From positions 1-22,893 of the forward strand of contig JBDTWM010000038.1 in NCBI GenBank assembly GCA_040006675.1: a stretch of 22,893 nucleotides of DNA, given 5' to 3'. The stretch is from Austwickia sp040006675. GTDB taxonomy: Bacteria; Actinomycetota; Actinomycetes; Actinomycetales; Dermatophilaceae. The notes beneath the pieces were generated by a model that saw only the letters and a program-made list of their open reading frames with translations, was not told the origin of the DNA and did no database searches. The translations under genes were made by a program, and so were the position numbers. Position 1 is the stretch's first letter. The number at the start of each line of letters is the position of its first letter. Positions 15,428 through 21,475 of the stretch are shown here, one piece after another.

Positions 15428-15456
15428 ATGGTAGTGAAGCGAGACAACAGTGTCTA
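15428..15456 (-). promoter_or_regulatory. Predicted leaderless promoter of the monooxygenase gene
   Basis: On the minus strand TAGACA (15456-15451, five of six bases of TTGACA) is followed by a 17-nt spacer and TACCAT (15433-15428), then 6 nt and the ATG at 15421. Spacing is ideal for a housekeeping sigma factor, with transcription starting at the start codon. No Shine-Dalgarno sequence is present, which agrees. Confidence 0.6.
15442..15455. promoter_or_regulatory. Palindromic operator candidate over the -35 of the monooxygenase promoter
   Basis: AGACA-N4-TGTCT (14 bp) is a perfect inverted repeat covering five bases of the -35 hexamer and the start of the spacer, and overlapping the tetR stop codon. 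Its place is what one expects of a repressor site. The TetR protein encoded next door is the obvious candidate. Confidence 0.5.
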
Positions 15457-16032
15457 GTTTTCTGGGCGGGGAGAATCCTGTATCCCGAACGCGAGGGTGT
15501 CGAAGACTCTCTCGGCGATACCGGGGTCCTCGACCCCCTTGGCATGGCGCACCGCCGCCGCGAGCAGGGCCGTCAGGGCCGTGACGGCCCACTCCGGGGA
15601 GACATCCGTTCTGATCTGCCCGGACAGCTGCCCCCGTTCGATGATGGCCGACACGGGAGCGAACGCCTGGGCGCGGCTGTGCAGGAACTCCGGGTCCCGG
15701 TCCGCTCCCTCCATCAGGAGCGGCCAGAACCTGCCGCCCAAGGAGGCAATGGAGGTGACCACGCGGCGCAGTGCGTCCAGCGCGGCTCCCTCCTCGACCC
15801 GCGCGGCCGCGACGGCCCCCAAGGCGGAGTCGAGTGCGTCATCCCTCAGGGCGTCCAACAGCCTTTCCCTGCTCCCGAAATGCCTGTACAGCGTCGCCCG
15901 GGTCAAGCCGGCCAGTCGCGCGACGTCGCTCAAGGACGCATCGGGGTTCCGGGCCAACGCCCCAGCGGCCGCTTCCAGCAGGACACGACGGTTCCGTTCC
16001 GCGTCGATGCGGACTGAGGGCGGGTCCTGCAT
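15454..16032 (-). CDS. TetR/AcrR-family transcriptional regulator
   Basis: 192 residues. The N-terminal helix-turn-helix covers about residues 16-60, with DASLSDVARLAGLTRATLYRHFGSRERLLDAL as the canonical TetR core (TxxxYxHF recognition helix). The C-terminal part is all-helical with a ligand-pocket-type sequence, resembling the TetR_C domain of actinobacterial regulators. ATG 16032 is chosen because GGAGG lies 6 nt upstream; the ATG at 16068 adds 12 residues without a ribosome site. It lies just upstream of the FAD monooxygenase on the same strand, and probably represses that gene until a substrate binds. The ligand is unknown. A second copy of the AGACA-N4-TGTCT palindrome was not found upstream of tetR. 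Confidence 0.92.
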   Translation of the reverse strand: MQDPPSVRIDAERNRRVLLEAAAGALARNPDASLSDVARLAGLTRATLYRHFGSRERLLDALRDDALDSALGAVAAARVEEGAALDALRRVVTSIASLGGRFWPLLMEGADRDPEFLHSRAQAFAPVSAIIERGQLSGQIRTDVSPEWAVTALTALLAAAVRHAKGVEDPGIAERVFDTLAFGIQDSPRPEN

Positions 16033-16148
16033 CGCGAGCCTCCCTGCGTGCTGGATCGACGTGCCCAAGATGTGCGGGTACAGGGTATTCGGTCTGGTCC
16101 AGCTCGACGATGTCGGCGCTTTCGGGGACCCACCGTGGACAACCGAGG

Positions 16149-17096
16149 CTAGGCACGTGCTCGATCTACGAGGCGAGCGGCCATGAGCGACCGATGGGTG
16201 TCTTCGACTGGTTGGACACCTGAGGCAACGACCTGGACGAATCGGCGGATCTCGTACAGCAGGTTGTTCTCGGCTCCTTCGGGGCGAACCTCGGTGCGCT
16301 CCCCGTTGTGGTACTCCACGACGATGTGTCTCGGTGCGCTGATGTGGTCGATGAGCATAGTGCCGAGTTCGCCTTGTATCTCGCTCGGAGTGGATGACTC
16401 GGTGATCTTCGAGTAGCTCAGGTCGGCGATGAGCGTCGGGTAGACCGCGACAACCACCCCGGCACCATCGGCGCCTGAGGCAACAGAGACCTGGGCCGCT
16501 AAGACGCGCTCGGGTTCGCCGAACAAGTCGACCAGAGGGTGGGCACAGTAGACGCCCAGATCTAGCAAGGCACCTCCGGCAAGTGCCGGATCGAAGATGT
16601 TCACGCGCTCGCCGGCCAACACGCGGTCATATCGAGCCGATCGCTGGCAGTACGTGAAGGAGACGCGGCGCACGACACCGAGCGTCGGCGTGAGCTCGCG
16701 CACCACGGCCATGCCCGGGTCGTAGGTGGAGCGCATCCCTTCGAGGAGCACGACGTCCTGTTCAAGCGACAGCGCGAAGAGCGATTCGGCCTCCGCCGCT
16801 GTTGGCGCCAGCGGCTTCTCGCACAGGACGTGCTTTCGCGCTTCGAGGGCTCGACGGACGTGTTCGACGTGGACCGAGTTCGGGGACGCGACGTAGATCG
16901 CGTCGACGTCCCGCGCTCCGATCAGGGCATCGAAGTCCCCGACCCCGCGACCGACGTCCAGTTCCTTGGCGAAGGAAGCGGCGCGATCGGCATCTCGGGA
17001 GTAGCAGGCCACGACCTCCAGACAGGCCGACGAACGAGCCGCGTCGATGAAGCGCCGACAGATGGCACTCGTTCCAACCGTGGCGATGCGCAACAC
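16149..17096 (-). CDS. Gfo/Idh/MocA-family NAD(P)-dependent oxidoreductase
   Basis: 315 residues. The N-terminal Rossmann domain starts RIATVGTSAICRRF, followed by AIYVASPNSVHVEHV and the family catalytic-lysine motif CEKPLA (EKP at 93-95). The C-terminal domain has the GGALLDLGVYCAHPL segment, corresponding to the usual GGGxxxDxGxH region but with Tyr-Cys-Ala-His around the expected His. Members oxidise or reduce sugars, inositols or related cyclic alcohols with NAD(P); the substrate is not evident. GTG 17096 is chosen because GGAGG lies exactly 6 nt upstream; an ATG at 17114 would place the ribosome site inside the gene. It is apparently monocistronic; tetR starts 116 nt downstream on the same strand, so weak readthrough into that module is possible. 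Confidence 0.9.
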   Translation of the reverse strand: MLRIATVGTSAICRRFIDAARSSACLEVVACYSRDADRAASFAKELDVGRGVGDFDALIGARDVDAIYVASPNSVHVEHVRRALEARKHVLCEKPLAPTAAEAESLFALSLEQDVVLLEGMRSTYDPGMAVVRELTPTLGVVRRVSFTYCQRSARYDRVLAGERVNIFDPALAGGALLDLGVYCAHPLVDLFGEPERVLAAQVSVASGADGAGVVVAVYPTLIADLSYSKITESSTPSEIQGELGTMLIDHISAPRHIVVEYHNGERTEVRPEGAENNLLYEIRRFVQVVASGVQPVEDTHRSLMAARLVDRARA

Positions 17097-17140
17097 GCGA
17101 AACCTCCAGCTCACGCCTCTGTTGTCCGACGTTGCATCGA

Positions 17141-17181
17141 CCCTGCCCTCCAGGGGGCCGGTGCATATCCCTCCGGGGGAT
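17141..17181 (-). terminator. Two weak hairpins downstream of the tRNA gene
   Basis: CCCTG-N5-CAGGG (17141-17155) and ATCCC-N5-GGGAT (17167-17181) are perfect 5-bp stems in the 139-nt gap between the tRNA 3' end and the oxidoreductase gene. Neither has a T tract, so termination is only suggested by position. Confidence 0.25.
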
Positions 17182-17235
17182 CACGGCCGGGATGTGGCCC
17201 TGTGGCGGGCCGGGAACCTGCGGGCGTTCGACCAG

Positions 17236-17306
17236 AGCGAGTGACGGGAATCGAACCCGCGTGTCCAGCTTGGGAAGCTGGTGTTCTACCATTGAACTAC
17301 ACTCGC
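17236..17306 (-). tRNA. tRNA-Gly (anticodon CCC)
   Basis: The minus strand folds into a full cloverleaf: acceptor GCGAGTG (17306-17300) pairs perfectly with CACTCGC (17243-17237); the D stem is GTTC/GAAC; the anticodon stem CCAGC/GCTGG encloses TTCCCAA, so the anticodon is CCC; the T arm is GCGGG-TTCGATT-CCCGT. The discriminator base is T, usual for bacterial glycine tRNAs. The 3' CCA is not encoded and must be added. It reads GGG codons, common in this GC-rich DNA. Confidence 0.96.
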
Positions 17307-17324
17307 AAGTGCCTCTGACCAGCG

Positions 17325-17343
17325 AAAACCCCCTGTGAGGGGT
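17325..17343 (-). terminator. Terminator-like hairpin just upstream of the tRNA gene
   Basis: On the minus strand ACCCC-TCACAG-GGGGT is followed by TTT, about 20 nt before the tRNA 5' end. No minus-strand gene lies upstream that would need it; it could block antisense transcription from the dcd side or be part of the tRNA leader. It is short and GC-rich. Confidence 0.25.
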
Positions 17344-17549
17344 ATGCGTCGTGATCGTGACAGGTATCGCGTGGGGGTCGCCCCGCGGTGCGCTGGCACG
17401 GTCCCTCTCGCGCAGCGGGGGTCACCCGCGCCGCGGCCGAGGCAGCACGAGTTTAGCCCAGCCGCCGAGACGCTCCGCCATCGGGCGGGGTGAGGCTGAC
17501 ACGCACCACCCCGCACCGACCGGCCCCGAGGAAGCTCCCGCATCGCCGG

Positions 17550-17555
17550 TAGGCT
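17550..17555 (+). promoter_or_regulatory. Predicted -10 element of a leaderless promoter for dcd
   Basis: TAGGCT fits TAnnnT and is followed by 6 nt (CGCTGC) and the GTG at 17562. No ribosome site precedes the GTG, in keeping with leaderless translation. Confidence 0.5.
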
Positions 17556-17561
17556 CGCTGC

Positions 17562-18149
17562 GTGCTTCTCTCCGACCGCGACATCAGGTCACAGATCGCC
17601 GCCGGGCGGGTGGTGCTCGACCCGTACGACGAGGCGATGGTCCAGCCGGCCAGCGTCGATGTGCGGCTAGACCGGTACTTCCGGCTCTTCGATAACCACA
17701 AGTACCCACATATCGACCCCGCGGCCGACCAGCCCGACCTGACTCGTCTCATCGAGGTGGCCGACGGGGACGCGTTCGTGTTGCATCCGGGCGAGTTCGT
17801 GCTCGGCTCCACCATCGAGCGGATCGCGTTGCCCGACGACCTGGCCGCCCGGGTCGAAGGCAAGTCCAGCCTCGGCCGGCTCGGCCTGCTGACCCACGCA
17901 ACCGCCGGTTTCGTCGACCCCGGCTTCGACGGGCACGTCACTCTGGAGCTGTCGAACGTCGCGACGCTGCCGATCACCTTGTGGCCGGGGATGAAGATCG
18001 GGCAGTTCTGTTTCATGCGGATGACCTCGCCCGCCGAACACCCTTACGGCTCCGCCAAACCCGGCAGTCACTACCAGGGGCAGCGCGGCCCCACCGCGAG
18101 CCGCGCCCACGAGTCGTTTTATCGGACGGAGCTGGGCGCGCATGGCTGA
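17562..18149 (+). CDS. dcd: dCTP deaminase (probably the bifunctional, dUMP-forming type)
   Basis: 195 residues, clearly Dcd. It begins LLSDRDIRSQIAAG, then VQPASVDVRLD, FVLHPGEFVLGST, EGKSSLGRLGLL (Ser102 and Arg106 contact the nucleotide) and THATAGFVDPGFDGHVTLELSN with catalytic Glu129. The C-terminal arm HPYGSAKPGSHYQGQRGPTASR closes over the site. The sequence is close to mycobacterial Dcd, which both deaminates dCTP and removes pyrophosphate to give dUMP for thymidylate synthesis, so that activity is expected. GTG 17562 gives the correct N-terminus and follows a TAGGCT -10 by 6 nt. The last 8 nt overlap the start of the acetyltransferase gene, so the two are cotranscribed and probably coupled, although no metabolic link is obvious. 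Confidence 0.97.
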   Translation: MLLSDRDIRSQIAAGRVVLDPYDEAMVQPASVDVRLDRYFRLFDNHKYPHIDPAADQPDLTRLIEVADGDAFVLHPGEFVLGSTIERIALPDDLAARVEGKSSLGRLGLLTHATAGFVDPGFDGHVTLELSNVATLPITLWPGMKIGQFCFMRMTSPAEHPYGSAKPGSHYQGQRGPTASRAHESFYRTELGAHG

Positions 18150-18810
18150 CGACGAGGCGCGGGCCGAGGATGCGGCGGTCCATGCTGATGCGGCCCGGGA
18201 CGCGGCGGGCGTCGAGGAGGCCGGTACGGGTGGGGGCGACCCGCTGGGTGACGACCCGCGCTCGATGTGGCAGCGGCTGCGCGCCGGCGATCTGCACCGC
18301 CCAGAGGGGGCTGAGGTGCGAGCGCACCACACGCGGGGAATGGCGTTGCAGGAGGCCTTCAACGCCACTGGCGCCCATGAGGGCCGGCGGCGCGGCGAGC
18401 TGCTCGACCAGCTGCTCGGCACCCGCGGCAAGGGCGCCAGGATCCGACCGCCGCTGTACGTCGACTACGGCGCCCACCTTCATGTCGGCGAGAACACCTT
18501 CGTGAACTACGGCCTGACCGCCCTCGACGTCGCCGACATCAGGATCGGACGGGACGGCCAGATCGCGCCGGGCGTGCAACTGCTGACCGCCTGGCACCCG
18601 CTCGACCCGACAACGCGCCGGGCCGGCTGGGAGGCCGCCAGCCCGATCACGATCGGCGACAACGTGTGGCTGGGCGCCGGCGCGATCGTGCTGCCCGGCG
18701 TAACCATCGGCGACAACACCGTGGTCGGGGCCGGCGCGCTGGTCACGAAGGACCTGCCCGCCGACGTGCTGGCCCTCGGCTCCCCGGCCCGGGTGATCCG
18801 CCACCTCTGA
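18142..18810 (+). CDS. Maltose O-acetyltransferase-like sugar acetyltransferase (hexapeptide repeat)
   Basis: 222 residues. After an unusual 38-residue Asp/Ala/Gly-rich N-terminal extension comes the Mac-type helical region (RSMWQRLRAGDLHRPEG) and then a left-handed beta-helix: IRPPLYVDYGAHLHVGENTFVNYG, ADIRIGRDGQIAPGVQLLTAWHPLD and ITIGDNVWLGAGAIVLPGVTIGDNTVVGAGALVTKDLP. His152 in AWHPLD is the catalytic base. Such trimeric enzymes transfer acetyl from acetyl-CoA to a sugar or glycoside hydroxyl. IGRDG replaces the more usual IGDN(V/C) turn in one coil. ATG 18142 overlaps the dcd stop by 8 nt (ATGGCTGA); a later start would remove the extension, but no internal ATG or GTG with a good ribosome site was found. 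The true substrate is unknown. Confidence 0.9.
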   Translation: MADDEARAEDAAVHADAARDAAGVEEAGTGGGDPLGDDPRSMWQRLRAGDLHRPEGAEVRAHHTRGMALQEAFNATGAHEGRRRGELLDQLLGTRGKGARIRPPLYVDYGAHLHVGENTFVNYGLTALDVADIRIGRDGQIAPGVQLLTAWHPLDPTTRRAGWEAASPITIGDNVWLGAGAIVLPGVTIGDNTVVGAGALVTKDLPADVLALGSPARVIRHL

Positions 18811-18823
18811 GGCGGGCCGGGCT

Positions 18824-18835
18824 GCCTGCGCAGGC
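18824..18835. promoter_or_regulatory. 12-bp palindrome upstream of the OpuC-type operon
   Basis: GCCTGCGCAGGC is a perfect palindrome 14 nt after the acetyltransferase stop and about 55 bp upstream of the -10 of the transporter operon. It could be an operator or part of a weak terminator; neither is proven. Confidence 0.25.
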
Positions 18836-18890
18836 GAATCCGTCGCGAAACGGGGCGCGCGCTGGAAGCGTGATCGTCGGCTGGCCGCGC

Positions 18891-18896
18891 TAGCGT
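18891..18896 (+). promoter_or_regulatory. Predicted -10 element of a leaderless promoter for the OpuC-type operon
   Basis: TAGCGT is followed by 7 nt (CGGGCGC) and the ATG at 18904, the same hexamer and spacing as before the LLM gene at 3013. No ribosome site precedes the ATG. If correct, no room remains for a riboswitch, unlike some opu operons. Confidence 0.5.
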
Positions 18897-18903
18897 CGGG
18901 CGC

Positions 18904-19995
18904 ATGATTCGCTTCGAGGAGGTCACCAAGCGGTACGGGGACGGACCCCCCGCCGTTGATCGGCTGACCCTCACTGCGCCGGAAGGCCAGATCACGGTTC
19001 TGGTCGGACCCTCGGGCTGCGGCAAGACCACCTCGCTGCGGATGGTCAACCGGATGGTGACGGCGACCAGCGGGCGGATCACCGTGGGCGACCAGGACAC
19101 CGCGACGCTGGACCCGAGTCGGCTGCGGCGAGGGATCGGGTACGTCATCCAGCACGGCGGCCTGTTCCCCCATCACACGGTCGAACGCAACGTCATGACG
19201 GTCCCTCTGCTCCTCGGCACCCCGCGGAAGCAGGCACGCGAGCGCGCCCGCGAACTCCTCGATCGGGTCGGCCTGGCCCCGGAGCTGGCCCACCGCTACC
19301 CGGCGCAGCTGTCCGGCGGTCAGCAACAGCGGGTTGGCGTGGCCCGGGCGCTTGCCGCCGATCCGCCGGTGCTCCTGATGGACGAGCCCTTCAGCGCCGT
19401 TGACCCGGTCGTGCGTGAGCAGCTCCAAGACGACGTGCTCTCCCTGCAACACGAGCTGCACAAGACGATCCTGTTCGTGACGCACGACATCGACGAGGCC
19501 ATCCGGCTCGGTGACCAGGTGGCGGTCCTGCGGGTCGGCGGACGTCTCGCCCAGGTGGCCGACCCTGTCACGCTCCTCGCACGGCCGGCCGACGACTTTG
19601 TCGCCGGGTTCGTGGGGCGTGACCGCGGCTACCGTGCGCTCGGGTTCCGTGAGACGCCCCGCAGCGTCACGCCCACGCCGGAGCGGACGGTCCGTCTGGG
19701 CGAGGACTTCGGTGGTGCCGTGGGCGATGGTTGGGTCCTCGTCGTCGACGACGCTGGACACCCCCTGGGGTGGTGCCGCGCCGACGCCGGGCGGGCGCCC
19801 GATCGGCACGAAGACCTTGAGCTCGGCGGCACGGTCGCCACCAGCGGCGGATCGTTGCGCGCCCACCTCGACGCGGTCCTGTCGTCCCCCGCGCAGCGGG
19901 GGGTGGTCGTCGGCAGCGACGGCGTCCTGGTCGGTACGGTCCGCGTGCCCGACCTCGTCGGTTCGCTCGCCGCCCGCCCGGGCGACGCGGCATGA
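18904..19995 (+). CDS. opuCA: Glycine betaine/carnitine/choline-type ABC transporter, ATP-binding protein
   Basis: 363 residues. The ABC domain contains Walker A GPSGCGKTT (35-43), Q-loop region VIQHGGLFPHHTV, signature LSGGQ (136-140), Walker B VLLMDE (156-161) and the switch His194 in FVTHDIDEAIRLGDQ. HGGLFPH and the DEAIRLGD motif are typical of the quaternary-amine uptake (OpuC/ProV) subgroup. Residues about 250-355 form a C-terminal part with CBS-like segments (DGWVLVVDDAGHPLGW and GVVVGSDGVLVGTVRVPDLV); in OpuA/OpuC such domains sense ionic strength or nucleotides, but the first repeat here looks degenerate. It overlaps the first permease by 4 nt (ATGA). It energises import of an osmoprotectant on the inner face of the membrane. 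Confidence 0.93.
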   Translation: MIRFEEVTKRYGDGPPAVDRLTLTAPEGQITVLVGPSGCGKTTSLRMVNRMVTATSGRITVGDQDTATLDPSRLRRGIGYVIQHGGLFPHHTVERNVMTVPLLLGTPRKQARERARELLDRVGLAPELAHRYPAQLSGGQQQRVGVARALAADPPVLLMDEPFSAVDPVVREQLQDDVLSLQHELHKTILFVTHDIDEAIRLGDQVAVLRVGGRLAQVADPVTLLARPADDFVAGFVGRDRGYRALGFRETPRSVTPTPERTVRLGEDFGGAVGDGWVLVVDDAGHPLGWCRADAGRAPDRHEDLELGGTVATSGGSLRAHLDAVLSSPAQRGVVVGSDGVLVGTVRVPDLVGSLAARPGDAA

Positions 19996-20639
19996 CCTGG
20001 ATCCTCGACCATCTCCCCGAGATCGGGACGTTGGCCTGGCAGCACACCATCCTCGCGGGGCTGCCGCTCCTGGTCGGGCTGGTGCTCGCGGTGCCTCTCG
20101 GCTGGTGGGCGCAGCGCAGTGGCCCGGCGCGGCCGGTGCTGCTCACCGGGACCGGTCTGCTCTACACGATCCCCAGCCTCGCCCTGTTCGTGCTGCTCCC
20201 CGCCATCATCGGCACGCGAATTCTCGATCCGGTGAACGTTCTGATCGCTATGACCATCTACACGGTCGCTCTCCTCGTCCGGTCGGTCGCCGACGGCCTG
20301 TCCTCGGTGCCGCAGGACGTCACCGCCGCGGCGACGGCGATGGGGTTCGGCAGCCTCGCCCGATTGGTCCGCGTCGAGCTCCCGCTCGCCGTTCCGGTCA
20401 TCGCCGCCGGACTGCGGGTCGCAGCAGTGTCGAACGTGAGCATGGTGTCGGTGGCCTCCTTGATCGGGGTGGCCCAACTAGGCATGTTGCTCACTAGCGG
20501 GTACCAGCGGGCGTACGCGACCGAGCTACTGACCGGCGTCGGAGCCTGCATCGCGCTCGCGCTGTTCTTCGACGCCGTCATCTTGTTCGCCACCCGGTCG
20601 TTGACACCATGGCGCCGCGCCGGCCGGAGCGCGTCGTGA
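19992..20639 (+). CDS. opuCB: Osmoprotectant ABC transporter permease (first)
   Basis: 215 residues, a short BPD_transp_1 permease with about five to six hydrophobic helices. The N-terminus HTILAGLPLLVGLVLAVPLGWWA and TGLLYTIPSLALFVLLPAIIGT are typical of OpuC-type permeases; the EAA loop that contacts the ATPase is DVTAAATAMGFGSLARLVRVELPLAVPVIAAGL. ATG 19992 overlaps the stop of the ATPase gene as ATGA and the next permease starts in a GTGA overlap, so the three are coupled. It forms the channel as a heterodimer with the second permease. Confidence 0.93.
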   Translation: MTWILDHLPEIGTLAWQHTILAGLPLLVGLVLAVPLGWWAQRSGPARPVLLTGTGLLYTIPSLALFVLLPAIIGTRILDPVNVLIAMTIYTVALLVRSVADGLSSVPQDVTAAATAMGFGSLARLVRVELPLAVPVIAAGLRVAAVSNVSMVSVASLIGVAQLGMLLTSGYQRAYATELLTGVGACIALALFFDAVILFATRSLTPWRRAGRSAS

Positions 20640-21394
20640 TCGGACAGGTCTGGGCGTGGCTCGCGGATCCTGGCCATTGGACGGGCCGCGAGGGCCTGCT
20701 GGCGCGCATCGTCGAGCATCTCGTGTACACCGGCGCAGCTCTGGCGCTCGCAGCCCTCGTCGCGTTGCCCCTCGGCCTGTGGGTCGGTCATACCCGCCGC
20801 GGCCGCTGGCTGATCAGCGGGGCCAACGCCCTGCGCGCCGTTCCTACGCTCGGCCTGCTGTTCGCGACCGCGCTGTTCCTCGGCCCGTATCTGCCCGGCG
20901 ACACCGCCTTCCTCGTCCCCGGGCTCATCGTGTTCGTCGTCCTCGCGATGCCACCGCTGCTGTCGGGGACCTACGCGGGGGTGGAGGCGGTCGACCTCGC
21001 GGCCCGGGACGCGGCCCGGGGGATGGGCATGACCCCGGCCCAGGTGCTGTTCCGGGTCGAGTTTCCTTGCGCCCTACCGCTCATCCTGTCCGGGGTGCGC
21101 GGCGCCACGTTGCAGGTCGTGAGCACGGCCGTGATCGCGGCCTACATCAGCCTCGGCGGCCTCGGCGTCTACCTGGCCCAAGGGCTCGCGTCCGGCGACT
21201 ATCCCATGGTGGCGGGCGGCGCGATCGTCGTCACGGTGCTGGCCATGTTGCTCGATATCCTGCTCGCCGTGCTCACTCCCTACGCGGTCTCGCCCGGCCT
21301 GCGCGCAGGCGCCGACCGGGGTCGGCCCGACCCGGCCTCGTCGGCGATCGAAGGATCCGCCCGCCCAGGCGACAGCGCCCCTGGCCGCGGCTGA
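20636..21394 (+). CDS. opuCD: Osmoprotectant ABC transporter permease (second)
   Basis: 252 residues with about six hydrophobic segments and the same family signatures as its neighbour: LVYTGAALALAALVALPLGLWVG, NALRAVPTLGLLF and an EAA loop DAARGMGMTPAQVLFRVEFPCALPLILSGVR. GTG 20636 is chosen because it overlaps the previous stop as GTGA; an in-frame ATG at 20609 would add nine residues inside the neighbour. The C-terminal 30 residues are a polar, Gly/Ala/Pro/Arg-rich cytoplasmic tail (GADRGRPDPASSAIEGSARP), not usual for this family and without motif. Confidence 0.92.
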   Translation: MIGQVWAWLADPGHWTGREGLLARIVEHLVYTGAALALAALVALPLGLWVGHTRRGRWLISGANALRAVPTLGLLFATALFLGPYLPGDTAFLVPGLIVFVVLAMPPLLSGTYAGVEAVDLAARDAARGMGMTPAQVLFRVEFPCALPLILSGVRGATLQVVSTAVIAAYISLGGLGVYLAQGLASGDYPMVAGGAIVVTVLAMLLDILLAVLTPYAVSPGLRAGADRGRPDPASSAIEGSARPGDSAPGRG

Positions 21395-21475
21395 CGACCC
21401 GACACACGGCTGGAAAGCGTACGACGACACCCGTACCCAGACTGATACGCAACCGCCACGAGAATTGAGGAAGCC

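Noticed and set aside
13790..15592. Longer 600-residue version of the FAD monooxygenase starting at 15592
   Set aside because: The added 57 residues overlap tetR, are Arg/Gly/Pro-rich without fold, and the promoter and operator lie directly before ATG 15421.
18013..19866. 617-codon open frame on the minus strand, antisense to dcd, the acetyltransferase and the ABC ATPase
   Set aside because: The plus-strand genes have complete family motifs throughout (Dcd active site, hexapeptide repeats, Walker A/B). The antisense translation is a low-complexity mix of Arg, Gly, Ala, Val and Asp, as expected of a shadow frame in very GC-rich DNA.
21395..21475. Gap before the substrate-binding lipoprotein considered for a terminator or riboswitch
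   Set aside because: No stable stem with a T tract or recognisable RNA core was seen in the 81 nt; only the ribosome site of the next gene is clear.
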